Shown here piece after piece: positions 13,601-29,100 of a stretch of 64,000 bases of DNA (its first letter is position 1; each line of letters begins with the position of its first letter). The position numbers and the translations under genes are program-made. Source of the stretch: Zerene cesonia (taxonomy: Eukaryota > Arthropoda > Insecta > Lepidoptera > Pieridae); contig NC_052120.1 of NCBI RefSeq assembly GCF_012273895.1, positions 2,542,001-2,606,000 on the forward strand. The letters are read 5' to 3'. Under the pieces are notes generated by a model. The model saw only the letters and a program-made list of their open reading frames with translations, ran no database searches and was not told the origin of the DNA.

Positions 13601-16600
13601 CAGTAGAATACATTATTACAATACTTACATTCTGAGAAAAAATTATGATATATGAAAAATAATAATTTAACTCAATTCAATCTACAAAAAATATGGCATT
13701 AACTAATTATGCTTAGGTGAAGTCGAGACGAATTGCCTGTCATTTTTTAAGTGCTATTAATATTTAGGTTTTGGTTGTAAATAATGTGTATTGGAAACAT
13801 TTTTCGGTTTTTTAATTAAATTGCATCTAATTATCATATATATTAGATTCATATTTCCTTGTTCCAATGACAATTGCTCATTTAGAATATATTTTAAATT
13901 CAATGTAGTGCCATAAAACCAATGATTCTTCTTCAAGTTAAAAGATATACGTTTTTTATTTTAAATTTAACTCCATAAAATTTTTATGTAATATACACCT
14001 TATATATCTGAACAATACAGTACCTTAGATGTTTTGCATTACATAAAATGTAAGTCAGAAGTGGTGCAGTTTGCTAGAACGAATTAACATTACCTACATG
14101 CTCATCTACGTACATAGTTCATTGTATCTTTACTGAATAAAATAATCGTCCCTTTATATTAAAAAAAATTGAACGTAAAAATTTCTGTAAGCATTGATTA
14201 CCTAATGCCACAACGAATAGAATCGGTTACATCTGCTCTCTAATCATTTTATTTTATTTTTTTTTTTTTATGTCATAGCGGGCAGCTGAGCTGGTGGTTC
14301 GCCTGATGGTAAGCGATCACCACCGCCCATAAACATTCGCAAAGGTAGTACCTCCGTGAATGCGCTGGCCGCTTTTATGGGGTAAGGGAAAAGGAAAGGA
14401 TTAACGACTGGAAAGAAGGAATGGACTGGGACGGGTGAGGAAAAGGAAACGGGCCTTCGGCTCCCCCACTCACCGTACGAAACACAGTGGCATGCCACTA
14501 TTTCACGCCGGTTTTCTGTGGGGGTGTGGTACTTCCCCGGTGCGAGCTGGCCCAATTCGTGCCGAAGCGTGCTCGACTCCCACAATAAAAATTATTGTTT
14601 GTTTCACGTTTGTTTGTAAGGATATGACTCAAAAACTAATCGGTTGGCTTTAAAAAATATTTAGACAGCATATTGAATGTTTACCGTGTGCCATCCTACT
14701 AATATTATAAATGCGTAAGTTTTAATGCATGGATGTTTGTAAGAAAAAGCCTTTTTTGGGATCTGTATGAATGCATTTGTCTGGTTTACCATACATAAAT
14801 TATAGTCTGGATTAACACACAGGCTACATCTCAACCGGGTACCACGCGAGTGAAGTTGAAAGATGCGGATAGTGTACTATATTATATATTATTTAAGCCC
14901 AGAAAGCTATCGGTAATTAAATAACAAGTCACATAAACATTATGGTATTACATAGGAAATATCAAGTATCGGTTACCGTCTCATGCAATAAACAAACGAA
15001 ACCTAACCTTGTGAAACACGCTTTGCATAATTGTTACGGAACTCGGTTGATATTGGCTTCCTCGATTTTTTATATGGGTACAGACAAAATGCTCGTAAGA
15101 CTGTTTATTTCTTTGTTTAATATTTTTGAACGACGTTCCCAAAACAGAGGAGATAATGAAATTGTAGGAATGGTATGTCCATCCCTTCCCCTCAGGAAAA
15201 CGGTGAACTTTTGTGTAGGAAAAAATCATATTGGAGATTTTGTTATTGGACAGTCATCTTTTGGCGCTAGTTTGAATAAAATAAAACTTTATGTTATAAT
15301 AGATCTAGCTAGATGTAAATGCTAGTTTAGAAATGTCGTATTGTATGATATTTGAAATACCAGAATATTTTACATTAAAAGAAATTCTAAAAATTATAAA
15401 AATATTTTAAATGTCAAAGGAAACAGTGGTGAAATATTGAGATTTCTATATTTCTTTATTAATAAAAAAAAAACGCGATTTAAATTACCAAAAACCGTAA
15501 GATTGTGGAACTCACTACCAACAACGATTAAGCAAGCCCAATCTTTATATACATTTAAAGATTTAAATTGTTAAGGATTATTTTCTATCTTCATAATGTT
15601 GTTTTTGACTCTGTTCTATGTTATATTGCTTTTCTCTCCTCTATTATTTATCTCTCTTTACTGCATATTTATACTATCCTTGCTCCTATATGCATTAATT
15701 TCTTATCTATATATTTGTACACTTTCTTGTATGTATTTATACACTTTCTACCTTTCCAAAATTTATATTTCCTGTATCCAAAGGTTGCCTGGAAGAAATC
15801 GCTTCAAAGCGATAAGGCCGCCAAATTGTACAATAGATACTGTTTATTGATTTTGTTAACTGTATGTGTATTGTACAATAAAGTGTAAATAAATAAATAA
15901 ATAAAAAAAATATCAAAATGTATTAATACGAACATTGCTTACTAATGGAATCTAAATTTCTAGGTACATATTTCGAAAAACATGATAAAGTATGTTAAAT
16001 TTATTCATCGTAGGGATTACCAGTAATAACATGACTTCTTAGGTTTATATCAGAATTATAAGATTCTTTTAGTCAAGGTTAATCGATTGCCTTCCTACAC
16101 TCGGTGCATAATAAATATTATTTTTATGGCTATTTAATTTATATCCACACGTAACATGGCAAATGCCAAGCTGCAGATTTAATCAAATGTCGGACGGTTA
16201 TAAAATAATAGTATTATTTATATACCCACCCACAGGTAACATTTGCTAATTAACTTTTAATTATTTAAAACGCGGTTGCTTACTTTTTTAAAACAAAGAC
16301 CACATATTGTAAAACTGAGCGTATTTTTAAACAACGTAAAATGCTTGCGGATCAGTCGCAGACGAATTTATCACAGTACGGTAACACCCAGAAAAACATA
16401 TACAAAATTATCATAATGTTTACCAAATACACGAGCCAAGCCGAATGAAAGTTTCGCAACCTATATCCGACTATCAGCTGTGGTGACGTCACGCGTTCAC
16501 TGACACTGATAAGTTCGCGCTATTTGTGACCAATCCGCATACGTCATAGACACGTGCTCTGTACTCTTTGTCTGTGTTACGGGCAAGGACCTCTAGCGCG

Positions 16601-19600
16601 CTATTTGACACATTCAGCTCTATATTGTGTACTAGCTTCCCGCGGCTACGCTCGAGTTGTTAAAAAAATATCGATACCACAGATAACATAACACTAAGTA
16701 TAATGTCCAAATGGCAAAATGTTTTTTTTTTGTCAACTTTAGATGGGCATTGCGTCAACGCTTAATTTAGCAAGAAACATATTATGGAACCTATATTTAT
16801 TTTTTAAAGATATATCCAATGACACCTTATTAAATATTTACTGTTTTCTTGCCACGATGCTACTCCTAAAAAGAAAAGCTATGCATATTAAACTTTGTCA
16901 AAATCTGCCAAGTGGTCTTGAGGTACGTGATTGACGCACATACAAACTGACACGCAGAAACGAAATGCTAATAATTGTTTTAGGATATTAACCTCCACAT
17001 TGCATAACAAGTACTATTATTAAGAAAATGATTAATGTATAGAAATGGTCTGATTACTTTTTTATTTAATGTAAATTGTAAAGATACGTACTGTTTGGTG
17101 TTATTTATGAGTAATATGAAGGCAATTTTTGCATAAAGTTGCATAAATATGTATACATTTTTATTTTTTTATCAGCAAAAATAAGAAACTCGCACATTCA
17201 TTTAATATAATGTTTAACATAATTTATGTAACTACAATAAACATGATCTGTATATAAGTATTAATTAAATTCATGTACATATTGTTCATATTTACATTTT
17301 TACTCGATCAACTAAATGGACGTAAAAAGTATGATTTATTTTTAACTTCTTCGAAAGAGGAAGAGGTTACTTGATTCAACCAATTTTTCATGCGTATTCG
17401 CGCATAGCTTCGTAGTTTGACTGATTTTGGAATTTATTTTTTGTAGGAGGAGATATGGAGGTGTTCCAATTATGGTATCAGGCTAGTAAAACCAGGATCT
17501 AACGGTAGCATCCTTGTAAAATTGTGGGGAACTTTCGGAAATAATTCATTTTTTAATCCTTTAATAACGTTAGTATTTGCATGAGTAATGTGATTTAGTA
17601 TTGCACTTATAAAGGCCTAGAGAGGATCTGAATGGAGGTGAAGCTCTGATGAGGAAACTCCTCAATGATTTACAGCAGTTATCCTGTGTTATTAGTTATC
17701 TTTATTAATTAAAACTTAAAACAACAAATACACAGAAACAAAAAACTAACTCTTAAAAATAAAAATAAAAACTTCTTGGCGGCGTTTTCCTCCTGTCAAA
17801 AGTAGTTAATACATCGTGTTAGCGATAGAGTAACTTATATAATTTAAATGCTCATAAATACCTAAATTATCCAACACAAGATTTTCAGACGTTCTGATTC
17901 TGCTTTTAATTAATTGTAAATTATACTGACTCAAATACATTTCAATGTTGTCTTTATTTCATAATACGCAGTTTTGAATTGCACAAACAAGGAAAATTGC
18001 GTAAATATAAGATATAGGTACAAATAATACATCAGCGTTTAGGTAATCTAAAGTTCAAATCTAGATAATGATTCATTTATGAGTAAGTACTAGAGACTTT
18101 AGAGTTTAGACTTTCTTTGTCTTGCACATAACTTTTTATAACGATTGTTTTGTGAATGTGCTTACATTATTATTTGTATTTCGGTTCCTATTGACTATAT
18201 ATTTTCAAACATTTGAGAACTTCATCATGTACGGCAGTTCAATTAATAAAAAATATTCTTAAGCATAATAAGCAAACGAATTCTGTACACATTTTTTAGA
18301 CCAATTGCTATGCAATATGCATATTTAAAGACACCAAAACAAAACCTACTAATTTTTATGTTTTAAATTTTCAACTAATCATAAGCAGTATTAAACGTCA
18401 CAATGTACGAAGAATAAAGAAGTGTTTTCAGATGTCGATAATAGGAGAATTAATAAAGGCAATAGAAAGCCTAAATAACATGTCTCATGATGAAACCGTG
18501 AAAGAGTAGATATATTTAAAGTGTTCAATTCTTATGTGGTCACAAAGGAGCAAAACTACATGTTATAGTTCGCGGTATCACCGCGGAACAATGTTTCAAA
18601 TAGAGTTACTTTGAAGTCGAACGTAGTGTTGGTAATTCATTTATACATGGCTAATGTTATTGCAGTGGCAAATAAATGATCTTTATAGATAACGCTTTTA
18701 GTTCAATAGATCAAGTATCGAGAGCTAGAGCTTGATACTGATACGCCGGCACACTAATTATTGGGGTCACATCCGGGATCCTAGATGGTGCAATGGCGAT
18801 AAACATTAATATGTCTTTATTTATAATTTTATATGGAAAATATTGAACTATTCGAGTCACAAGTAAGGTAGGGAAAGAACTGATTAGTCGTAAGGTCATT
18901 GTGTAACATTCAAAAGTCGTACTATTTTGTATATTTTTAGCTCTTCCAAAATAGTTTCCATAATCAATGAAAAACTAAAATTAAGACTTCTTCAAACAAG
19001 CCTTGATTTAAATGGACTAAAAAATTAAACAAATTTCAAAACAGTTAATTCTATGCACTTTACAATTTATTACATAACTAGTGGTTCACCCCGACTTCAC
19101 TCAAGTTCATATACAGCCTATAACACCGAGAGATCACGTACATATCTAAAACTAATAATCTATCCAGAGATAAGCGCGTTTAGAAAAACACTTCAACAAC
19201 AATAAAAAATTTATAAAGCCTTTCAATGCTATTAAACTAAAAATTAAACAATCAAAAAGCTTGCCGCCATTTACCTTTTTTATTTTAAACGAAACACTTA
19301 CAAACATATTAATAATTATTTTGTAACGTTATCCTCTTCACCTAGAATATATAAATTCCATGTCCTTTTAATATAATCGCTATAAAACGCCACTTAGAAC
19401 TAAACACGTAGATACAATAGAATGCGAGTGGAGAAATAAAGATATTAATAACTGAAGTATAAAGTCCACATTCAGGCTATGTGATATGTTTAATCCACTC
19501 GATTACTAATCTATTGTGTATATTAATTATCTTTATGCTATTGATATATATATACGCGCCTGTTTATATATTATGTTTCTATAATATTTAACCTATTGTT

Positions 19601-22600
19601 TACAATTAAGTCTTTCGTATTTTTTAGTACATCCATCCTTACTAATATGATAAAAGCAAGAGTGTGTTTGCTTGTTTGTCCTTCTGTCGCTTCGCAACAA
19701 AGCGGTAAAATTATATGTATATTTGCCTGCCCTAATTATAGGAGGCTAGCGAATGATATGTGCTACTTATTATATTTACTCTTGAACTGGTTTTATCAAA
19801 AATTCATATCAAGCATACGAACACTCCAGACTAATTACCTTACACAACAAACATAAACAGAATCAATCGGTTCATATAANNNNNNNNNNNNNNNNNNNNN
19901 NNNNNNNNNNNNNNNNNNNNNNNNNNNNNNNNNNNNNNNNNNNNNNNNNNNNNNNNNNNNNNNNNNNNNNNNNNNNNNNNNNNNNNNNNNNNNNNNNNNN
20001 NNNNNNNNNNNNNNNNNNNNNNNNNNNNNNNNNNNNNNNNNNNNNNNNNNNNNNNNNNNNNNNNNNNNNNNNNNNNNNNNNNNNNNNNNNNNNNNNNNNN
20101 NNNNNNNNNNNNNNNNNNNNNNNNNNNNNNNNNNNNNNNNNNNNNNNNNNNNNNNNNNNNNNNNNNNNNNNNNNNNNNNNNNNNNNNNNNNNNNNNNNNN
20201 NNNNNNNNNNNNNNNNNNNNNNNNNNNNNNNNNNNNNNNNNNNNNNNNNNNNNNNNNNNNNNNNNNNNNNNNNNNNNNNNNNNNNNNNNNNNNNNNNNNN
20301 NNNNNNNNNNNNNNNNNNNNNNNNNNNNNNNNNNNNNNNNNNNNNNNNNNNNNNNNNNNNNNNNNNNNNNNNNNNNNNNNNNNNNNNNNNNNNNNNNNNN
20401 NNNNNNNNNNNNNNNNNNNNNNNNNNNNNNNNNNNNNNNNNNNNNNNNNNNNNNNNNNNNNNNNNNNNNNNNNNNNNNNNNNNNNNNNNNNNNNNNNNNN
20501 NNNNNNNNNNNNNNNNNNNNNNNNNNNNNNNNNNNNNNNNNNNNNNNNNNNNNNNNNNNNNNNNNNNNNNNNNNNNNNNNNNNNNNNNNNNNNNNNNNNN
20601 NNNNNNNNNNNNNNNNNNNNNNNNNNNNNNNNNNNNNNNNNNNNNNNNNNNNNNNNNNNNNNNNNNNNNNNNNNNNNNNNNNNNNNNNNNNNNNNNNNNN
20701 NNNNNNNNNNNNNNNNNNNNNNNNNNNNNNNNNNNNNNNNNNNNNNNNNNNNNNNNNNNNNNNNNNNNNNNNNNNNNNNNNNNNNNNNNNNNNNNNNNNN
20801 NNNNNNNNNNNNNNNNNNNNNNNNNNNNNNNNNNNNNNNNNNNNNNNNNNNNNNNNNNNNNNNNNNNNNNNNNNNNNNNGAGCTTTCCGTAGAGCTTTTT
20901 TGCTGGACCTGGCGGCCCGGTTAAAGGCTTTCTTCTTCTCTGATACATCTATGGCTTCTATTATACGAGTACCTACTCGGGGATCACGTAGCTATCTAAC
21001 GAAGAATTTGTTTTTTAAATTGCAGTCCAGTACTCCAGTAGTCCCTAAGATTAGCACGTTCAAACAAATAAACTATTAAGCTATATGTTATTAGTATAGA
21101 TACCTACATATAACAGAGCTAATAGATTACCGACTATCACCCTTACAGCAACTGAAACCGTGTTTGTACTCTTGATTTTTATCTGATAAACAGTTCTTTA
21201 TAAACACTTATACAATACTCACATATATATCTTTAAGATAACGAGGTCAATGTATCGTTCATCTAAATCTGCTCTATGTAATTGGCTTTAGCATTAACAG
21301 ACGATGAAGGATGATTATATGGTGATTGCGAATCTTAACGGTTTCTTTTGATGTTATAATAACGTAGTTGCATGCTAATGCGAATCGTATATTACCGGTT
21401 TCGCAGCTTCTAGGTATCCTGGTTAGCCTATCTGTCTGTTAAAATGACAAGCCATGTATGAAAATATAGGACAAGAGGTCTTATTGGATGTTAGGTGTTA
21501 TCAGGGATATTATCGATCGATATTTTAGTGCAGAAAATATATACGAAGTTCAGGCACAAAATACAAATTACTTTGATCTCAATCTATGGTTTTAACTCCT
21601 TATGTTGTGGACCTTGACACAAATCATAAACCAGCGGTATAAGGCAATAGTCGTTAAGGCATGTACGATGCCTAGCTTTATATGTCCTGTAGTATTTTAA
21701 AGATACTTTTAATATATGCAACGCTAGTGAAAATGTTTTGTATATTTAGATCATTTAATTTTATAATCGAACGGAAATTTGGTAAAAATTTACTCATTTA
21801 TTAACTCTGAATAAAATAATTTCAAGTGAGACAGTTGATTCTATAATTCAAGGGTATTTTTTTAAAGTTTTCTTAGACTATATAACAAACAATCCTAAAT
21901 GTTATATTAAGATTGTTTGTGCTGTCCTAAATATTGTATATATTTGTGCTCACGTAGGGAAGAAACATTTGCGAATGTTGTTGATCGCGACCGGCATTTA
22001 TTGTGCCGATTACATTACGATGATTAAATTCTTTAATTAAACCCCGGCGCTGTTTGTTAGAGACTTGTCAAGATTGATCTCTGAAATGCGATTGAAGAAA
22101 CTTCCCGAGTTATCGTTCATAAATATATGTACTATAAGTATAATAGTAGTAACAATTTTTTCTATCGTAGTAGAGAGTGGAGCGACTCATTAATGTAAAC
22201 ATAGTTAAAATACCCCACTTCCCACCAACACCCGGAGGGGAGAAACAGGAAATAATATTTCAATTGAGTTGATTGAACCCAGCGTGTGGTCAGACGCGAT
22301 GTGATGATTGAGCCAACGTTACATTATAAATTTTATTACAGTCCGCACCACGAAAGAAGTCGTGACCTAATTTTTATAGGTCTGCCATATTTTATACAAA
22401 AAGGTCACCCTTGATTTGATTGATTTGATTTGAGTTAAACATAGTTATAGGCAAACCCGTGGGGGCATGCCTGGACTTGTAGATATATAAACAAACATAT
22501 TATCATTATTTATATAGCGATGTTACTTTTTAGTATACAGAACCCTATACAGAAATTATATTTCTGACTTTAATTGTGACTTAAAAGTTAAGATCCTGTA

Positions 22601-23136
22601 TGTGTGAATTCGTGTACACTAAAAAAATTAATTAAAAGTAATGGGCAAAGATAACTATACAAGTTATAGTTTCTTTGCCTATAATTGAATATCAAATATA
22701 CCTATATAACTATACAAACGTGTTTTCATTCGTCATTAATACCTTAACCTTAGCTAATTGCGTAATTTAGTATCCTTAATCTTATCATTCATTAAAAGGA
22801 AAATTTAAATTGAAATTATATCGGATCCGGTTACATACAATTACGTTTTCAAATTAATATTTTTTAATGTAATTTAATAATTTTGACAAACAATAATATA
22901 CGTAATATTATAAATTAGAAGTAAGTTTCGTAATGGGATGGAGAAATAGACAAAAAGAAAAGAAGGATTTCGAGTTCTGCCGCAATTCTTTCTTTAATAA
23001 ATTCAACTGTTTTAAAGCTTACGATATAATAATATAAAGTAACAAAAAAGTTACAATACAATACAATATTTTGCTCCCATTCCCATTTGGCTCCACTTTA
23101 TGTCTCTCGTTTTTATATTTATTTCTATATTATTTG

Positions 23137-23174
<38 letters not shown>

Positions 23175-26100
23175 CTTTTTTCAATTTTTCTTTGTTTAAT
23201 TGCTTTTTTTGTATAAGCTTTTTTATAGTGATGTTTTGTGTTCATTATTGTATTGTTTTGTTCTAAGTTTAATGTTTTTTTATTTTTTTTTTAATTGTAA
23301 TTCTGTGGAGTCAAATAAATGTTTCTTTCTTTCTTTCTTTCTTTCTTTCAATATACTCTATTTAACACGTATAAATGGGGAAGATTAGCATACCTACGAA
23401 TATGAAGAAAATAAGAAACGAGAGACTCCAAACTATTTTCAACGTTCAAAAAAGCGGTTTTTGAATCTTGCACACTCTCGTCTCTGACCACCCACCCAAA
23501 CAAAACGAGAACAGCCAACAAGTTTTAGTCCTATTAAAAATCTGCACAATAACGTAAATTTTACAGTACATTAATTTCAATTTCATTATATTTCTAATAT
23601 AGTCATTCCAGCTTTCCGCCGGCATCAAATAAATTTCCCATCGGAATGTGATATTTCACTGCCGTATATCTCCACTCCACTCCCTACTATCTCCATTGAC
23701 AAAAATCATACCACAAAATCGCTTTGTTATGACGTAAAGGAAAGACATACAGATAAACAAATATACTTTAGCATTTAATGTTAGTGTTAGTATAGTATTA
23801 CCATAAAAATTAAAAATGTAAGGCGCTCTATGTAGATAAAACCATGAAAATGCTTGACATTTTCGGGATCCTATACATTACTATTTTTATCGCATACCTA
23901 CATAATACGATAACCGCTAAATATCATTGATTCCCAATTTTAAACGCCTGAAGTGCACAGATTATCTGGTAACATTGAAATTTTGATACCTTATCATTTG
24001 AGGTAAGGATCAGTGAATCGGTTTTGAAATAAGGTGTATTCGTGATTGCCGATATATTATATCAAGTGTATCAGTATCCGCTTTTTATCAATGCATACGC
24101 AATAAATAATAAATTAGTAAGATTTGATGATTTACAAAATTACAACATTATGTTTCAACATTAATTTATAGGCCACTAAGACGTTACTTGTGGTGATTAA
24201 CTCTGAACATATTTGTTATTTTACAATTTAATATAATTATCAGTTCCTTCTTGGATTAGGGATCACATGAAATAAATTTTGAAGTCAGTCCAGTAGTTCG
24301 TGTGATTGGTGCGATCAACACTCTTAAATTTGATATTGTTTGTTTGTATTTAAGACGTGGTATAGCACGAATGAAATGTTTAGAGGTGTGTTTGTGACTT
24401 TTTCATCGTATATCTTTTGCTGTGGGGAAATCTTGCATAGATAGCACGGCCCCCGGGGAAAGGAGCCGTGGGTTGTGTCGGATTCCTACCGACTAAAACC
24501 CCACTGTGTTCCATCCAGCTGGTTTAGTGTAGAGGCCACGGGAGTTGGTTATTGGTCTGATACCTCCACGGCACCATATATCCCAAAGCATGCAATACTA
24601 CCTGTTCTTATTAGTCAGTGGCCTTACTGCTTTTCTTTTTAATTCATCATATACGAAAACAATAAGCTACTCACGGAGCTAATCACGGAGATGTTATACG
24701 AATGTAACATCCAGAAGGGGCTGATTAATTTTCTGTTTTAAATTTAGCCGATTGAAACCGTCCGCTAATTTAAAAATAGAAATGTTAATATATAAGGAAG
24801 ATTATTCTAATGTTATATAGATAGCATTGAAGAAATTCGTTAGCAATTGTTAAAATTCAATTCAAAATATATTAAGATACTAATTTAAATGTCATTTACA
24901 TGCTAATCGGCGTGTTTAATTGAATGTTTATTTTATTGTATAGAACTGAAAAAGTTAGTTATTTAGGTCACTGCTGAAATTGCGTAAGCATTTGTTGAAT
25001 AGATTATTGTTGTTGGAGTTAACTTGTCACCGTTTTTTATTAAAGATACGAATAAATGATCACCCTGACCTCTAAGCCATTCTGAACTCAGTCTCTAATG
25101 CGTATGATAGATTCTTCCTTATTTTTTTACATTTAGAACGTATAGAAGTTTTTTGAAATTGCATTAAAATGTGTGAACAGAAATGGTTTGCGTATGTTCA
25201 AGAATATTTATTGGATTGTTTAAATAGATATCATCTATAGATATAAATTTTTGTACTTAATAAGATAAGACTCAACATGTTACTTGTTTGAACACGCAAA
25301 TCTCGGGAACTACTGGTTCGAAAAGAAAAAGTATATTTTTTGCTGAATAGTTCATTATAGTTATTTTAATTAAAGGCTATAAAACATCGTCTGAATCGTG
25401 AGTGAAACCGGGGCGGGTTTTCAAGTCAAATAGACGATTTTGCCTCTATAAGATTATTCATGGTATAATTGCCTCACTTATATTATAGCTTTAAGATCTT
25501 TATCTTGAAGTGTTATCTTCACAAATTATAAAAATGTAAAATAAAAAAAAAAACATTAAACATCATTAAAGATTAAAAATCATTAATAATATTAAAAATT
25601 AAAGGTTTTCTCAAAAAATTAATACATTTAAAAAGTAAGGCGAAATACTCATCTAATATAATTTGCAAATAAAACGTGTTTATTGTCGTAACAGGCACCA
25701 CTTAGAGAACAACTTAAAGAAGACTATACATAATAATTTAAAACAAAAAACCGAACTGCCTTCAAATTATCAGAAATGAACCAAATTTAAATAAAACCAC
25801 AGGGAAGGCACTTACTTTAAAATAAAAAAATACGCTTATGTTAGTTCACCCAGTCGAAAGTTCTGAGATGTATCAACTGTAACCAAAAAAATTTACAGCT
25901 GAATTGATAACCTCTTTCTTTTTCATGAAGTCCGTCGAAGACAAGACTTCTTAGAGTGCAATATTATTTGAGACTAGATTCTATGCAATTCCATCAATTC
26001 ACCCTCCTTATCGGTCAACTTTTAAATAAAACATTTTCCTGATTACAAAATTGCACTACATACTAGCCGGTGCCTGCGAACTCGCTTGTGTCAACTTTAA

Positions 26101-29100
26101 ACATTAACAACTAGAGGATTTCAATTTCATAAGTTTTAACTAAGATATAAAGGAATTTTTAATTATCTAGTCTTAAGATTTAGATACTTTTCATCCCGAA
26201 TTTTCACAGCGGGGTCTAAGAATACACTGAATTAATAATAAATTATATTGCAAATCGCGTTTAATAAATTACTTTATAAACAAACTCATTTTTTTAGATT
26301 CGTGCTCTATTACTGTTCTTATACATAGTAAGTAATAACAATTAATTTTTAATATATTCAATGTACAGACAGTGTTTTTTACTATTTTATTATAGGTGTA
26401 GATTAAGATGACTGCGAATGAATATGTCGCGATTCACCAATAAATAATTTTATATTCCAAGCAGAAACCAGTTCGGGTTGTTCCTGGAAAAAACAAGTTT
26501 ACTGATAAGGCTTACTTGTAAGTTCCTCGAAACCTGATTCACCAAGGACAGATAGAAATTTAGCATAATTATTTGAAACTACCTTTTAATCGCGGCTTTG
26601 ACGTAGTCAAAGTAAAAGATAGACGATCCAGAGCTTAACTCAGAGCTTAATTATTGTGGGAGTCGAGCACGCTTCGGCACGAATTGGGCCAGCTCGCACC
26701 GGGGAAGTACCACACCCCCACAGANNNNNNNNNNNNNNNNNNNNNNNNNNNNNNNNNNNNNNNNNNNNNNNNNNNNNNNNNNNNNNNNNNNNNNNNNNNN
26801 NNNNNNNNNNNNNNNNNNNNNNNNNNNNNNNNNNNNNNNNNNNNNNNNNNNNNNNNNNNNNNNNNNNNNNNNNNNNNNNNNNNNNNNNNNNNNNNNNNNN
26901 NNNNNNNNNNNNNNNNNNNNNNNNNNNNNNNNNNNNNNNNNNNNNNNNNNNNNNNNNNNNNNNNNNNNNNNNNNNNNNNNNNNNNNNNNNNNNNNNNNNN
27001 NNNNNNNNNNNNNNNNNNNNNNNNNNNNNNNNNNNNNNNNNNNNNNNNNNNNNNNNNNNNNNNNNNNNNNNNNNNNNNNNNNNNNNNNNNNNNNNNNNNN
27101 NNNNNNNNNNNNNNNNNNNNNNNNNNNNNNNNNNNNNNNNNNNNNNNNNNNNNNNNNNNNNNNNNNNNNNNNNNNNNNNNNNNNNNNNNNNNNNNNNNNN
27201 NNNNNNNNNNNNNNNNNNNNNNNNNNNNNNNNNNNNNNNNNNNNNNNNNNNNNNNNNNNNNNNNNNNNNNNNNNNNNNNNNNNNNNNNNNNNNNNNNNNN
27301 NNNNNNNNNNNNNNNNNNNNNNNNNNNNNNNNNNNNNNNNNNNNNNNNNNNNNNNNNNNNNNNNNNNNNNNNNNNNNNNNNNNNNNNNNNNNNNNNNNNN
27401 NNNNNNNNNNNNNNNNNNNNNNNNNNNNNNNNNNNNNNNNNNNNNNNNNNNNNNNNNNNNNNNNNNNNNNNNNNNNNNNNNNNNNNNNNNNNNNNNNNNN
27501 NNNNNNNNNNNNNNNNNNNNNNNNNNNNNNNNNNNNNNNNNNNNNNNNNNNNNNNNNNNNNNNNNNNNNNNNNNNNNNNNNNNNNNNNNNNNNNNNNNNN
27601 NNNNNNNNNNNNNNNNNNNNNNNNNNNNNNNNNNNNNNNNNNNNNNNNNNNNNNNNNNNNNNNNNNNNNNNNNNNNNNNNNNNNNNNNNNNNNNNNNNNN
27701 NNNNNNNNNNNNNNNNNNNNNNNNAAAAAAACTCGCATAGTTTGCCATGCAGTAGTTCCGAAATAAAATATAATATAATCTATATCCCTTCTAAGGTCTC
27801 AAATAGGATTCCCGGGATGAAAATTATCCTATGCCCGTTCTAGGGAATGAAATTATCTGGGTACCAAATTTCATCCAAATGGTTTAAAGCGTGAGAAAAT
27901 ACAGACAGAAAGAGTTATTTTCGCATTTGTAATATAAGTTGGGAAATACTGTTTTAAATTTGCATGACCAAGAAGTTTATTTCCAAGAGAAAATAAAGAT
28001 TATTTGTTGTGTCTTTTATAAAATTTATATGGATTTATTAATACAGCAATAATAAAGTAATAAAATTCAAAAATTGTTTATTAGGATGTTATATATCATT
28101 AGACATAAATTGGTCAATGCGAGTAGGATTCATGATACGGCGTTCCGTACAAAAACATATATCTGTAAACTATCGATACAGCCTGTTGACATAAGGATTG
28201 AGCGACAGACAGACAGCGAAGTCTTAACATTGTCCCGTTTTACCCAATTCCTTAAAAAAAACAGAACCCCTTCAAATTGTTAGAACTAGACCAATTTGAA
28301 ATGGTACTACATGGAAGGCACCAGTTTTCGAATAAAATGATTCTTTAATCATGATTCTTCAATCATCGGTTCAAAAGAACATCGACACATATCTATTGTG
28401 ATTTTCCGTGGTAAGAAAAACGTCTTACGTCAACACAATGTCACCGAGGGCAATGTATAGATGTTAATAATAATAGTGGACTTTAATCTCGCTTATTGAA
28501 ACAAAATAGCTTAGTTAATTTATATAAATATGAATATCTACATTCTTAATAGCTATATTAATTTTTAATTGATGTAGGTAACACAAACGTTTATGCATTC
28601 GACTATTAAATGAGTGTTTGATCAGTATATAGTGAAGTCCCGTGTCCCCTAATGGGGTATGGGGCAGATGATGTTCATCTGTTTCACTGATCGATTTTCT
28701 TTACGGACAAGTAGGTGATCAGCCTTCTGTGTCCTGCCAGACCGAGACATTTTTTTTACACGTAATTGAACCCAGGACCCCTCGGTTCTACGCTCACACG
28801 TTAACCACTGTGCCGAGGAGGCGGTCATTTTGATCAGTAATTAATAATTTTTCAAAAATGGGCATTCACGATCAATTTATTTGGTGCGACGATAAATTAT
28901 TATTAAATGGAAGTGCAAACTTTTACGACCATTGCTATATCATATTCCTATATATAAGCCCTATATGCACAGCCTGATACAAAAGTAACACTCTAATGTG
29001 TCGCTTAACACTAACCAGTTATACCTACGATTTTACTTGTACTTTTTCTAATACAACCTTATGGAAATTAAATAAATTTGTTTTTACAAAGCCGCCAAGC

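Noticed and set aside
14942..15325. 127-codon plus-strand ORF beginning with ATG
   Set aside because: No recognisable domain, no splice or promoter context, lies in a repeat-rich intron, and an overlapping minus-strand frame is also open. Probably chance.
15568..15888. Leu/Ile/Tyr-rich ORFs of 84-106 codons
   Set aside because: They lie in the 3' UTR of the LINE fragment, after its stop codon.
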